Source: Lachnospiraceae bacterium
GTDB lineage: Bacteria; Bacillota; Clostridia; Lachnospirales; Lachnospiraceae
Length of the DNA stretch: 35,518 bases
Assembly: GCA_024692955.1 (NCBI GenBank)
Contig: JAILLW010000070.1
Location: 1-35,518 of the forward strand
Direction of reading: 5' to 3'
In this document: piece after piece, positions 1 through 7,002 of the stretch
Layout: every line of letters starts with the position of its first letter
How positions within the stretch are numbered: the first letter of the stretch is position 1
Program-made: the position numbers and the translations under genes
The notes under the pieces: generated by a model
What the model was told of the DNA's origin: nothing
The model's input: only the letters and a program-made list of their open reading frames with translations
Database searches by the model: none

Positions 1-189
1 AACAATCCCGACCGTATTCTGTCGAGGGAGATGATCTATGACAGAGTATGGGGAATGGAATCCGATGCCCTGTCGAACAACCTCGAAGCGTATATGTCGT
101 TTGTGCGGAAAAAACTGAAAATGATCGGCGCCGGAGTATCGATCAAAACCGTACGGAACATGGGCTACCGGCTTGTTGAAGGGGAATAG
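1..189 (+). CDS. OmpR-family response regulator, C-terminal DNA-binding end (partial)
   Basis: This is the last 62 codons of a gene that begins left of the window, read in frame 1 and stopping at TAG 187-189. The residues match the winged-helix effector domain of OmpR/PhoB regulators: LSREMIYDRVWG, the recognition-helix region SNNLEAYMSFVRKKL, then the wing IKTVRNMGYRL. The receiver domain lies outside the window. The histidine kinase starts 35 nt downstream on the same strand, so the two almost certainly form one two-component system. Its targets cannot be read from the sequence; the VTC/DUF4956 cluster next door is a reasonable guess only. Confidence 0.93.
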   Translation, partial: NNPDRILSREMIYDRVWGMESDALSNNLEAYMSFVRKKLKMIGAGVSIKTVRNMGYRLVEGE

Positions 190-224
190 CGGATAAGCGG
201 ATATCATAAGCAGAGGATACCATT

Positions 225-1478
225 ATGAAGGAACTTCGAAAAAAGACGATCCTTACCATATTTGCCATTCTTACGGTCATGCTCATCACGGGCCTTACGC
301 TGCTGAACGTAAACAGCTACCGGCGGGAGTATATGAGCATCGAGCGGGGACTCAATGTTTTTGACGACAGAGGCGGCTTCCGGGACGGGCCACGCGGTCC
401 GGAAGGGGGCGTCGATGACAGGAAGCTGAAGCCCCGTGAACTCGACAATATGATGTTCATGGACAATGAAGTCTATACCGTGAGACTCGATGAAACCGGC
501 GGGATCGCGGAGATCCTGAGCCACGGCAGCATTTCGGATGATTTTGATGTGGAAACGATCGCGGCCGCCATTACGGACTCCGTTTCCGGAACGCCGGAAG
601 ACCGCATGCATATCGGGAATCTGTACCGGGATGCGTATTCCTATAAGTACCGGAGCAGCGACCTTATCGTGATCCTCAATAACGATGCGGCGACCTCCAA
701 ACTGAAGACCCTTCTGCTTCAGTCGGTCATCCTCTTTCTTGTCACCGAGGCGCTGACCTTCCTTGCGGCACGCCTGATCGCGGGGTGGATCGCGAAACCG
801 GCAGAGGAAGCATTTGCAAGACAGAAGGAGTTCATCGCCGACGCTTCGCATGAACTGAAAACCCCGCTCGCAGTGATTATGGCATCCGCGGATGAGCTTT
901 CGGATAACGCCGCGCCGGAAAAAAAGGACCGGTATATCGAAAACATCCGGTACGAATCGGACCGGATGAGCCGCCTGATCGCGGGGTTGCTGGATCTTTC
1001 AAAACTGGAGGACGACAGATCAAAGGACGCGTACAAAGATGAGGATCTGACGAGGATCATCGAAAAGACCTGCCTTACCTTTGACGGCGTTGCATACGAG
1101 CAGGGGGTTACGATCGAGACCGATATCGAGGAGGGACTTGTGCTGAAGTGCGGAAGGGATGAGATGGAAAAGATGATATCCACGATCCTTGATAACGCCG
1201 TAAAGCACAGTTTCCGGGACACGACGGTCAGGGTCAGCGCGCATTCCGAAAAGGGCAGCATCCTGATACGGATCGTCAACACCGGTGAACCGATAAAAGA
1301 GGAAGACAGGGAGAAGATCTTCGAGCGGTTTTACCGTGCGGACCGTTCGCGAAACCGCGATGACAACCGGTACGGGCTCGGGCTTGCCATAGCAAGGAGG
1401 ATCGCCCGGAATCACAACGGCGATATCAGGGCATATTCCGGAGAGGGCGACACGACCTTCGAGATCACACTAAAATGA
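225..1478 (+). CDS. Two-component sensor histidine kinase
   Basis: A 417-residue membrane sensor kinase. A first transmembrane helix (about 9-29) and a second (about 163-187) enclose an extracytoplasmic sensor region of roughly 130 residues that is Gly/Asp/Arg rich near its start. The dimerisation/phosphoacceptor helix carries the H-box FIADASHELKTPLAV with His209. The ATPase domain shows the N-box (DNAVKHS, Asn324), a divergent G1 box (NTGEPI), the F-box region (IFERFYRADRS) and the G2 box (GLGLAIA, 384-390). AGAGGA at 212-217 is a well-spaced ribosome site. The TGA stop (1476-1478) lies inside a copy of the 37-bp repeat, and the protein ends at the normal place for the family. It forms an operon with the upstream regulator. 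The signal sensed is unknown. Confidence 0.95.
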   Translation: MKELRKKTILTIFAILTVMLITGLTLLNVNSYRREYMSIERGLNVFDDRGGFRDGPRGPEGGVDDRKLKPRELDNMMFMDNEVYTVRLDETGGIAEILSHGSISDDFDVETIAAAITDSVSGTPEDRMHIGNLYRDAYSYKYRSSDLIVILNNDAATSKLKTLLLQSVILFLVTEALTFLAARLIAGWIAKPAEEAFARQKEFIADASHELKTPLAVIMASADELSDNAAPEKKDRYIENIRYESDRMSRLIAGLLDLSKLEDDRSKDAYKDEDLTRIIEKTCLTFDGVAYEQGVTIETDIEEGLVLKCGRDEMEKMISTILDNAVKHSFRDTTVRVSAHSEKGSILIRIVNTGEPIKEEDREKIFERFYRADRSRNRDDNRYGLGLAIARRIARNHNGDIRAYSGEGDTTFEITLK

Positions 1479-1508
1479 ACCACTAACCCCGTCCCGGGGG
1501 GTCATTTT
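1472..1508 (+). repeat. 37-bp palindromic repeat, copy 1 (overlaps kinase stop)
   Basis: The consensus begins AAAATGGACCACTAACC and ends CCCCGGGGGTCATTTT, with inverted ends (AAAATG-ACC against GGTCATTTT) and a C/G-rich core. In this copy the seventh base is A, so AAAATGA supplies the kinase's last Lys codon and its TGA stop. Standalone copies have TGG there. It resembles REP-like intergenic elements; origin and function are inferred. Confidence 0.9.
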
Positions 1509-1519
1509 CAGGCGGCAGA

Positions 1520-1655
1520 TGCGGACTCAATATGTTCTCAGGCACGATTTGCGTGAGGCCGCGAGACACACGGAAAAAGGCTGTCGTGTATGGGCTTTTT
1601 CCGTCGCCGTGGCTCGCGTCGCCGGTAAGCATGTGCCGGGAACATATTGTCCGCG
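1520..1655. repeat. Large imperfect inverted repeat (~61-nt arms)
   Basis: The left arm (1520-1579) and right arm (1595-1655) are imperfect reverse complements. Matching blocks include CAATATGTTC against GAACATATTG, GGCAC against GTGCC, GCGAG against CTCGC, and CGGAAAAAG against CTTTTTCCG next to a ~15-nt loop. Copies of the 37-bp repeat flank it at 1472 and 1683. Short open frames cross it, but none has a convincing ribosome site. It could be a miniature mobile element body or a structured RNA. Confidence 0.75.
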
Positions 1656-1682
1656 GATGGGCGCCGTCAGTACGTTTTGGAA

Positions 1683-1719
1683 AAAATGGACCACTAACCC
1701 CGTCCCCGGGGGTCATTTT
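1683..1719 (+). repeat. 37-bp palindromic repeat, copy 2
   Basis: A full-length copy with TGG at the position that is TGA in copy 1. It is followed by a 4-nt spacer (CAGC) and then copy 3, so the doublet repeats with a 41-nt period. Confidence 0.9.
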
Positions 1720-1723
1720 CAGC

Positions 1724-1760
1724 AAAATGGACCACTAACCCCGTCCCCGGGGGTCATTTT
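1724..1760 (+). repeat. 37-bp palindromic repeat, copy 3
   Basis: A full-length copy identical to copy 2 by eye and in direct orientation with it. Together with copy 2 it forms a doublet of the same spacing as the one at 16669-16746. Confidence 0.9.
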
Positions 1761-1764
1761 CCAT

Positions 1765-1793
1765 TGAGAGTCGATTCGGTCGGCTCTTTCTTT
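1765..1793 (+). terminator. Probable intrinsic terminator
   Basis: AGAGTCG (1767-1773) pairs with CGGCTCT (1781-1787; one G-U pair) across the 7-nt loop ATTCGGT and is followed by TTTCTTTA. It is placed to end transcription from the kinase before the VTC operon. The rest of 1479-1880 holds the repeats and hairpin described separately, plus an AT-rich stretch (1794-1862) that presumably contains the VTC promoter, although no clear -35/-10 pair stands out. Confidence 0.55.
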
Positions 1794-1880
1794 ATGTCTG
1801 AAATTCATTTCCGGTTTTAATGTTCGTTTAAGTTTCGGATCGTAATCTGTATTCACAAAGAAATGAAAGGACGGACCGAT

Positions 1881-2669
1881 ATGAGCGGATATAAGGAAGT
1901 ATTTAAGCGCACCGAGATCAAATATCTTTTAAACGGTGAACAGTACCGGGAGCTGATGCCTTACCTTAACACGATCGCGAGGGTCGACGAATACGGACTT
2001 TCGAGGATCAACAACATCTATTATGACACCCCCGATCACAGGCTCGTGAAGACATCGATGGAAAAGCCCGTATATAAGGAGAAGCTGAGGCTCAGAACCT
2101 ATGGAAAGACCGGTGAAGACACGAATTCCTTTATCGAGATCAAAAAGAAATTCAACGGGATCGTGTACAAAAGAAGAATAGCGGGAAAGTATCCGGATAC
2201 ATACCGCTATCTTCAGGGAGCGGGAGAATGTAAGGAGCCCTTTGATGACTCCCAGATCGCGAAAGAGATCCTGGCATTCCTTACTCTTTACGGGGACCTT
2301 GGGCCGGCGATGCGAATCTGCTATGACAGGATCGCGATGGCGGGGATCCGGGATAAAGAGTTCAGGGTGACCTTCGACAGCAATATCATCTGGAATGATA
2401 CCGATGTGGATCTGCGTTCCGAAAAAGGCGGAAGAAAGCTGCTGAAAGACGATCAGCGTCTGATGGAGATCAAGGTGAGTAACGCGATGCCGATGGAACT
2501 TGCAGGGAAACTCAGCGAACTTCGGATCTTTCCGGTTTCCTTTTCCAAATACGGAGCGGGATACACGGATATGATGAACCGGGCTTATGACAAAAAGGAA
2601 AAAAGGACCGCGGATTTCAGCCCCGTAAGGGCAGGCGGCATAATGAAAGGAGTAGTGGCATATGCTTGA
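1881..2669 (+). CDS. VTC-domain protein (polyphosphate polymerase-like)
   Basis: A 262-residue protein of the VTC domain family, related to the catalytic domain of yeast Vtc4 and the triphosphate tunnel metalloenzymes. Visible landmarks are FKRTEIKYLL (8-17), NIYYDTPDH (45-53), KLRLRTYG (68-75), FIEIKKKFNGIVYKRR (84-99), and later YDRIAMAG, FRVTFD and LMEIKV. The alternating basic and acidic residues are what line the tunnel in this family. I chose ATG 1881 because AAAGGA at 1866-1871 sits 9 nt upstream and the protein then begins as relatives do; an in-frame ATG at 1863 has no ribosome site. The DUF4956 gene overlaps its end by 8 nt. Polyphosphate synthesis is the known activity of the eukaryotic relative; for this bacterial protein it is inference. 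Confidence 0.9.
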   Translation: MSGYKEVFKRTEIKYLLNGEQYRELMPYLNTIARVDEYGLSRINNIYYDTPDHRLVKTSMEKPVYKEKLRLRTYGKTGEDTNSFIEIKKKFNGIVYKRRIAGKYPDTYRYLQGAGECKEPFDDSQIAKEILAFLTLYGDLGPAMRICYDRIAMAGIRDKEFRVTFDSNIIWNDTDVDLRSEKGGRKLLKDDQRLMEIKVSNAMPMELAGKLSELRIFPVSFSKYGAGYTDMMNRAYDKKEKRTADFSPVRAGGIMKGVVAYA

Positions 2670-3342
2670 CAATGTTTTTTCTTCGATACTGACAAACGGA
2701 TCATTTACGGGAAGCGGATTTCTCATCTCAACACTGGCGGCCTTCGCCTGCGGACTCATCATCGCGGGAGTCTATATGATAAAGAACAGGGCTTCAAGGA
2801 GCTTTCTTCTTACGCTGGCCCTGCTTCCGCCCATCGTGGAACTCGTTATCATCCTGGTGAACGGCAATATCGGTGCGGGAGTCGCGGTGGCCGGAGCGTT
2901 CTCACTGGTAAGATTCCGCTCCGCACCCGGAAAAGGCCAGGAGATCACGGGGATCTTTCTTGCGATGGCAGCAGGACTGGCAGCCGGAATGGGCTATATC
3001 GGAGTGGCGATCCTGTTTTCGCTTCTGGTATCCGCGATTTTACTGCTGCTTAATCTGACGGGCTTCGGCCGGGATGACAGGGGAATGAGAACGCTGAAGA
3101 TCACGGTTCCCGAGAATCTGGATTTCGAAGGGAAATTCGATGATATCTTCGGGCGTTATCTGAAATCACACACCTGTGACGAGGTCAGAACAACGAATAT
3201 GGGAAGCCTGTACCGGCTGACATTAAGCGTGGTACCGAAAGACGGTGTGTCAATGAAGGAGTTTCTCGATGAACTGCGGACGCAGAACGGAAATCTGGAT
3301 ATCAGCCTCGGCAGACCGGCCGACAATACGGAATCCCTTTGA
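2662..3342 (+). CDS. DUF4956-family integral membrane protein
   Basis: A 226-residue protein with about four hydrophobic helices in the first 140 residues (around 20-41, 48-68, 72-85 and 100-135), then a soluble ~80-residue C-terminal domain. The motif FSLVRFRSAPGKGQEITGIF after the third helix is typical of DUF4956 proteins, which usually sit next to VTC-domain genes. AAAGGAG at 2645-2651 is the ribosome site, and the start overlaps the VTC gene by 8 nt, so the two are probably translated together. By analogy with membrane-bound VTC complexes, it may anchor the VTC protein or form a path across the membrane; that role is inference. Confidence 0.88.
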   Translation: MLDNVFSSILTNGSFTGSGFLISTLAAFACGLIIAGVYMIKNRASRSFLLTLALLPPIVELVIILVNGNIGAGVAVAGAFSLVRFRSAPGKGQEITGIFLAMAAGLAAGMGYIGVAILFSLLVSAILLLLNLTGFGRDDRGMRTLKITVPENLDFEGKFDDIFGRYLKSHTCDEVRTTNMGSLYRLTLSVVPKDGVSMKEFLDELRTQNGNLDISLGRPADNTESL

Positions 3343-3365
3343 ATGCGGGAAAGGAGGATTGTATA

Positions 3366-5042
3366 ATGGATAAGAAGGATATCGCAAAAAGAATAAATAG
3401 TATGACGCATAATGAGGCAGGGAAAAAGACCGGGAAGATTATGAAAAATGACCTGATGGAAGAAGAGATGAATGACCTGACGGGAAAAGTGACGAACGAC
3501 CGGATGAAAAAAGAGCCGGATGAGAAGATGAATACAGAAATGAACGACCTGATAAAAAACGGAACGAACAACAGGAAGAACAGGATAAAGCGCGGGCTCA
3601 CAGCAATTACCCTGGCGGCGGCAATGGCACTGACCCTCACCGCGTGCTCACAGAACGGATCCGTCACCTCGAAGGTGAAGGAGAAAGTTGCGGAGAAGAT
3701 CACGGAGAGTGCGGAGAAGATCACGGAGAGCACGGAGAAGATCACGGAAAGTTCGGAAAAGCTCGCGGAGAATGTGGCGGAAGGCTCCGAAACTGTGGAA
3801 AGCGTACTCGGAACGGTCACCTCCGACGAAAAGGATCTTTCCGGTGCGAAGAACCTGACGGTGGAAGACGGAAAATCCGTCACGATCGATGCGGCAGGCA
3901 CCTACGTGCTTACCGGGGAAGCGAAGGAGGCTTCCGTCATCGTTGATGCTTCGGATGAGGATGAGGTGGAACTGGTGCTTGACGGTTTTATCCTTACCAA
4001 TAAGAGCATGCCCTGCATCTACGTAAAGAAAGCGGATAAAGTCTTAATTACCCTTGAGGGAGACCAAAACAGTCTGACGGTGACCGGTGAATTCGGCACC
4101 GACGGGGACACCAAAACGGACGCGGCCGTCTTCAGTAAAGATGACCTTACGATAGAAGGAGAGGGATCCCTTACGATCGCTTCTTCCGACAACGGCATCG
4201 CCGGAAAAGATACCGTTGCGATCAGAGGAGGAAATCTTACGATCAGCTGCGAGGGATCGGCGATAGAATCAAAGGATGAGATCCTGATCGCGGACGGCAG
4301 TATTGAGATTTCGGAATGCAATGACGGACTTCATGCGGAGGATAATGATGATGATTCGAAGGGGAGCATCGTCATAGAAGGCGGAAAACTGAACATCACG
4401 GCTGCCGATGACGCGATCCACGCGATCACAAACGTCAGGGTCGACGGAGGAGAACTCGCACTCAAATGCGCGGAGGGCATCGAAGGTACGGTGCTGCAGA
4501 TAAATGACGGAAGTGTCAGTATTGAGGCTTCGGATGACGGGATCAACGCGGCGCACAAGTCATCCTCGCTTTCTCCCCTGTTTGAGATGAACGGAGGAAG
4601 CGTCGTGATCAGAATGGGCGCCGGAGATACGGACGGGATTGACAGCAACGGAGATATCATCATAAACGGCGGAACCATCGACATTACCGGCAATTCCCCG
4701 TTTGATTATGACGGAAAAGCGGAGTATAACGGCGGAACCATCATCGAGAACGGAAAGGAAACGAACGCCATCACGAACCAGATGATGGGCGGTTTCGGAG
4801 GTATGGGCGGTTTCGGAGGAAAGGAAGGCTTCGGAGCCGATGACGGGACGGTTGATCCCGGAGCATTCGGAGGAAAGGAAGGCTTCGCTGCACCGGACGG
4901 AACCGGAGAGCCGGGTGTTTTCGGGGGAAAAGGAGGCCGCGGAGGGATGAGAGGCCGCGACGGAATGACACGGCCGGAAGGCGGGACCAACCCGGAAGAA
5001 GCACCCGCCTCGGATGAAGCACCCGCGCAGGAGGATTTTTAA
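3366..5042 (+). CDS. DUF4353-type carbohydrate-binding-domain lipoprotein
   Basis: A 558-residue surface lipoprotein. An unusual ~70-residue charged N-terminus with near-repeats (MNDLTGKVTNDR, MNDLIKNGTNNR) precedes a hydrophobic segment and the lipobox LTAC (Cys94). A helical KITES repeat linker follows, then parallel-beta-type repeats (GGNLTISCEGSAIESKDEI, GGKLNITAADDAIHA, GGSVVIRMGAGDTDGIDSNG) typical of proteins named carbohydrate-binding domain-containing. The C-terminus is a Gly/Phe-rich low-complexity tail (GGFGGMGGFGGKEGFG and related repeats). ATG 3366 has a strong AAAGGAGG at 3350-3357. A later start nearer the signal is possible because 90 residues before a lipobox is odd. It sits 23 nt after the DUF4956 gene and probably shares its operon. 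The ligand is unknown. Confidence 0.85.
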   Translation: MDKKDIAKRINSMTHNEAGKKTGKIMKNDLMEEEMNDLTGKVTNDRMKKEPDEKMNTEMNDLIKNGTNNRKNRIKRGLTAITLAAAMALTLTACSQNGSVTSKVKEKVAEKITESAEKITESTEKITESSEKLAENVAEGSETVESVLGTVTSDEKDLSGAKNLTVEDGKSVTIDAAGTYVLTGEAKEASVIVDASDEDEVELVLDGFILTNKSMPCIYVKKADKVLITLEGDQNSLTVTGEFGTDGDTKTDAAVFSKDDLTIEGEGSLTIASSDNGIAGKDTVAIRGGNLTISCEGSAIESKDEILIADGSIEISECNDGLHAEDNDDDSKGSIVIEGGKLNITAADDAIHAITNVRVDGGELALKCAEGIEGTVLQINDGSVSIEASDDGINAAHKSSSLSPLFEMNGGSVVIRMGAGDTDGIDSNGDIIINGGTIDITGNSPFDYDGKAEYNGGTIIENGKETNAITNQMMGGFGGMGGFGGKEGFGADDGTVDPGAFGGKEGFAAPDGTGEPGVFGGKGGRGGMRGRDGMTRPEGGTNPEEAPASDEAPAQEDF

Positions 5043-5073
5043 CAGCCTCCCCGGGCACCTGAACACCCGACGG

Positions 5074-5694
5074 CTATTCGGAAAACAGCGCCTCGAAGTC
5101 ACGGTCGGCCGGGATACCGACCCCTTCGGCCAGCTTCATACCCATATTGAACATCATTCTGCAGGCTTCCTTTTTGGGAAGCCTGTGGCCGTCAAAAAGC
5201 ATCATCATGGCAAGGCCGTGGGTATAGATCACGGTGTCCCTGACCATTTCCGAAAGCAGGTCCGGAGAAATGTCATACTGCTCCGTCAGGATCTTCAGCG
5301 CTTCCTTATCAAACTGGAAGGAAAAAATGCTGTTGTCACCGTAAAGAGGTTCCCCGATGGTTTCCATGGGATCGTCCACGTTCAGGAAACGGAATGCATA
5401 AGGATGGTCGCAGGCGACGGAAAGATAATGCACGCCCGAAATGAAAAACGCTTCGATCGCATCTTTTCCGCGCATCTTTTCCTCGAGGCAGGAATACATT
5501 TTACCGGCCGCGTAAACATACAGCTCCTTTTTCAGTTCCGTCATGCTCCCGAACTGCCAGGATACCGGCTGTGTCGAACAGCCAAGCCTTGATGCGATCT
5601 GCTTGATCGCGACCGCGCCGATTCCGGATTCCTCCAGCAGTTCGAAAGCGGCCTGAAGGATCATTCCTTTCGTGATCTTCGTTTTTCTTCCCAT
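5074..5694 (-). CDS. TetR-family transcriptional regulator
   Basis: A 206-residue TetR/AcrR-type repressor. The N-terminal helix-turn-helix spans about residues 9-50 (ILQAAFELLEESGIGAVAIK, then IASRLGCSTQPVSWQFGSM); the rest is a helical ligand-binding domain containing HYLSVACDHPYAFRFLNVDD. I start it at ATG 5694, where GGGAGAG lies just upstream and the protein begins MGRKTKITKG as relatives do. It is the third gene of a minus-strand operon, 11 nt after the flavodoxin-fold gene. Overlapping palindromes at the operon promoter (6875-6906) are its likely operators, giving negative autoregulation. The inducer is unknown, perhaps a redox-active or toxic compound handled by the two upstream proteins. 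Confidence 0.9.
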   Translation of the reverse strand: MGRKTKITKGMILQAAFELLEESGIGAVAIKQIASRLGCSTQPVSWQFGSMTELKKELYVYAAGKMYSCLEEKMRGKDAIEAFFISGVHYLSVACDHPYAFRFLNVDDPMETIGEPLYGDNSIFSFQFDKEALKILTEQYDISPDLLSEMVRDTVIYTHGLAMMMLFDGHRLPKKEACRMMFNMGMKLAEGVGIPADRDFEALFSE

Positions 5695-5705
5695 ATTCTC
5701 TCCCG

Positions 5706-6356
5706 TTATTGATAGGGTCTGTAATCCAGCGGCTTCGTGCATCCCCAGGATTCCGCGATCTTCGTGAACATCTTTTTCGAAACGGTTTTGAATACCAACC
5801 CGATCATAAGGCGCATCGGGGCCGAAAAGATCTCCGGACCCGTGAATTTCCGGCAGGCCTCCGTTTCGAAGCTGCCTGCGGAGGCAAACTCCCGTCCCAT
5901 TGCGGTATAGGGGCCCGTGACCTTGTCTCTTTGAGCTCCCTCAAAAAATCTTATCGCAAAATTGTCCCCCTTTACAAGGGTTCCGCCGTAATTGCAGCCG
6001 AGTTTTTCCGTCAGGATCTTCAGATACTTTTCTCCGCATCGAAGCTGTATTCCCTCCGCAAATCCGCTCTGAAGGAGGAAGGAGATCTTTGTGTCATCCG
6101 TTTTCGGAGGCACGGTCTCAAGGAATTCCAGAAGAAGGCCGGGAATGCATTCCACATAGAGAGGAAGCGCGATCAGGATATTTCTGTTTTCGGAAAAAGC
6201 GTTCCGGATCGCATCCCACTGTTTTCTGTCGGATACTTCATACTGTTCGAAGGTTACACCGCCCTCCCGGAGCCCTTCCGTGAACTTTTCGAGGATCTTG
6301 TCCGTATTGCTCAGAGCTTTTATCCTCGGACTTCCGTTTATGATCAGCACATGCAT
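5706..6356 (-). CDS. NAD(P)H-dependent oxidoreductase, flavodoxin-like fold
   Basis: A 216-residue protein of the NADPH-dependent FMN reductase/flavodoxin-like group. It starts with the strand-loop MHVLIINGSPR, where the GSPR loop is the usual flavin phosphate-binding turn. It has NILIALPLYVECIPGLLLEF, the second conserved strand and helix, and a Cys-poor C-terminal half with a hydrophobic helix near FSAPMRLMIGLVFKTVSKK. AAAGGAGG (complement of 6364-6371) fixes the start. It overlaps the upstream partner by 13 nt, so translation is coupled. The partner has a four-Cys motif and this one does not, which suggests two unequal subunits or a reductase and an electron carrier. A similar pair occurs at 30937-32165. 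Confidence 0.85.
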   Translation of the reverse strand: MHVLIINGSPRIKALSNTDKILEKFTEGLREGGVTFEQYEVSDRKQWDAIRNAFSENRNILIALPLYVECIPGLLLEFLETVPPKTDDTKISFLLQSGFAEGIQLRCGEKYLKILTEKLGCNYGGTLVKGDNFAIRFFEGAQRDKVTGPYTAMGREFASAGSFETEACRKFTGPEIFSAPMRLMIGLVFKTVSKKMFTKIAESWGCTKPLDYRPYQ

Positions 6357-6850
6357 GATACCGCCTCCTTTATCTCATCTTTTGCATAGACACCCAGGGA
6401 GCTGCTTTCAAAATTGAGTGCCGCGCGACGTGTCCATTCCTCCAGATATTCACGCTCCGGATCGCCGGTATAAATGATTCCGATATCCGTACGGGTGTCG
6501 TAACGCGGAACGTGGCGCATCTGATCTCCGACGAACTTCAGGTACATGGTGGCGATGGGAAGGATCCGGTCGAAGATGTTCTTTCCCTTGTGATCAAGAA
6601 AGCCGAGAGCCGTTCCGGATATCACCCAGAGCTGGCCGGCGCGGGTGATCTTTTTCAGAATGATCTCATAATCATCCCGGATCGAGCATTCGCCCGGTGT
6701 CTTCAGCCAGCAGTAATTGCAGCCGATGCAGGGGCTGATCTTCATGGAATCAGTCTCCACGATCTCGGCATCGATCTTTTTTTCATCGATCTGTTTCTTC
6801 AGTTCTTCCGTGATGGAACGGTCGGAAGTGGTATTTACGATCAGAACCAT
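6344..6850 (-). CDS. Flavodoxin-family protein with four-cysteine motif
   Basis: A 168-residue flavodoxin-fold protein and first gene of the minus-strand operon. After the first strand (MVLIVNTTSDRS) and the MKISPCIGCNYCWLKTPGEC region come cysteines 41, 44, 47 and 55, spaced C-x2-C-x2-C-x7-C, a pattern common in iron-sulfur-flavoprotein-like reductases. The next strand, AGQLWVISGTALGFLDHKGK, corresponds to the flavin-contacting loop. AAGGAGG (complement of 6858-6864) lies 7 nt before the ATG. The same cysteine spacing recurs in the protein at 30937. Whether the cysteines hold an Fe-S cluster is unproven. Confidence 0.85.
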   Translation of the reverse strand: MVLIVNTTSDRSITEELKKQIDEKKIDAEIVETDSMKISPCIGCNYCWLKTPGECSIRDDYEIILKKITRAGQLWVISGTALGFLDHKGKNIFDRILPIATMYLKFVGDQMRHVPRYDTRTDIGIIYTGDPEREYLEEWTRRAALNFESSSLGVYAKDEIKEAVSCMC

Positions 6851-6874
6851 TTCGAAACCTCCTTATCGGTCATA

Positions 6875-6906
6875 ATATAAACGTGTTTATATAAACTGAT
6901 TTATAT
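6875..6906. promoter_or_regulatory. Two overlapping palindromic operators (probable TetR sites)
   Basis: ATATAAAC-GT-GTTTATAT (6875-6892) is a perfect palindrome. It overlaps a second, ATATAAA-CTGA-TTTATAT (6889-6906), by four bases, with centres 14 bp apart. Both lie at and just downstream of the -10 box of the minus-strand promoter, where a bound repressor would block transcription. Confidence 0.75.
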
Positions 6907-6932
6907 TATACACGGGGACCGGAGGATGTCAA
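6905..6932 (-). promoter_or_regulatory. Promoter of the flavodoxin/TetR operon
   Basis: Reading the minus strand, TTGACA (6932-6927) and TATAAT (6910-6905) are both perfect consensus boxes separated by 16 nt. The first ATG follows about 55 nt after the -10 box with AAGGAGG in front. Confidence 0.8.
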
Positions 6933-6975
6933 GGGGGGATTGAAATTTATCATTTCAGTATTTTGCGCCAGACGA

Positions 6976-6981
6976 TATAAT
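6976..6981 (+). promoter_or_regulatory. Possible -10 box for the DUF2075 gene
   Basis: TATAAT lies 21 nt before the ATG at 7003. No good -35 is present at 17 nt (TTTCAG at 6953-6958 is weak), so an activator or another arrangement may be needed. Confidence 0.35.
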
Positions 6982-7002
6982 AAGAATCGGGAGGGAAGAC
7001 CT

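Noticed and set aside
1472-1760. Possible CRISPR array
   Set aside because: The repeats are palindromic and of even length, but spacers are 4 nt or 174 nt, with no regular spacer length and no cas genes.
1519-1767. Open frame through the hairpin and repeats
   Set aside because: It consists of the repeat read through in frame (WTTNPVPGG twice); no ribosome site and no independent support.
1929-2762. A 277-codon minus-strand open frame
   Set aside because: Covers the VTC gene on the other strand; no ribosome site or recognisable domain.
3644-3946. Repetitive GEDHGE-type frame within the DUF4353 lipoprotein gene
   Set aside because: An out-of-frame reading of the KITES repeat; the lipoprotein frame has the lipobox and domain structure.
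4560-5102. Overlapping minus-strand frames opposite the Gly-rich tail
   Set aside because: Produced by the GGA/GGC repeats of the lipoprotein gene on the other strand.
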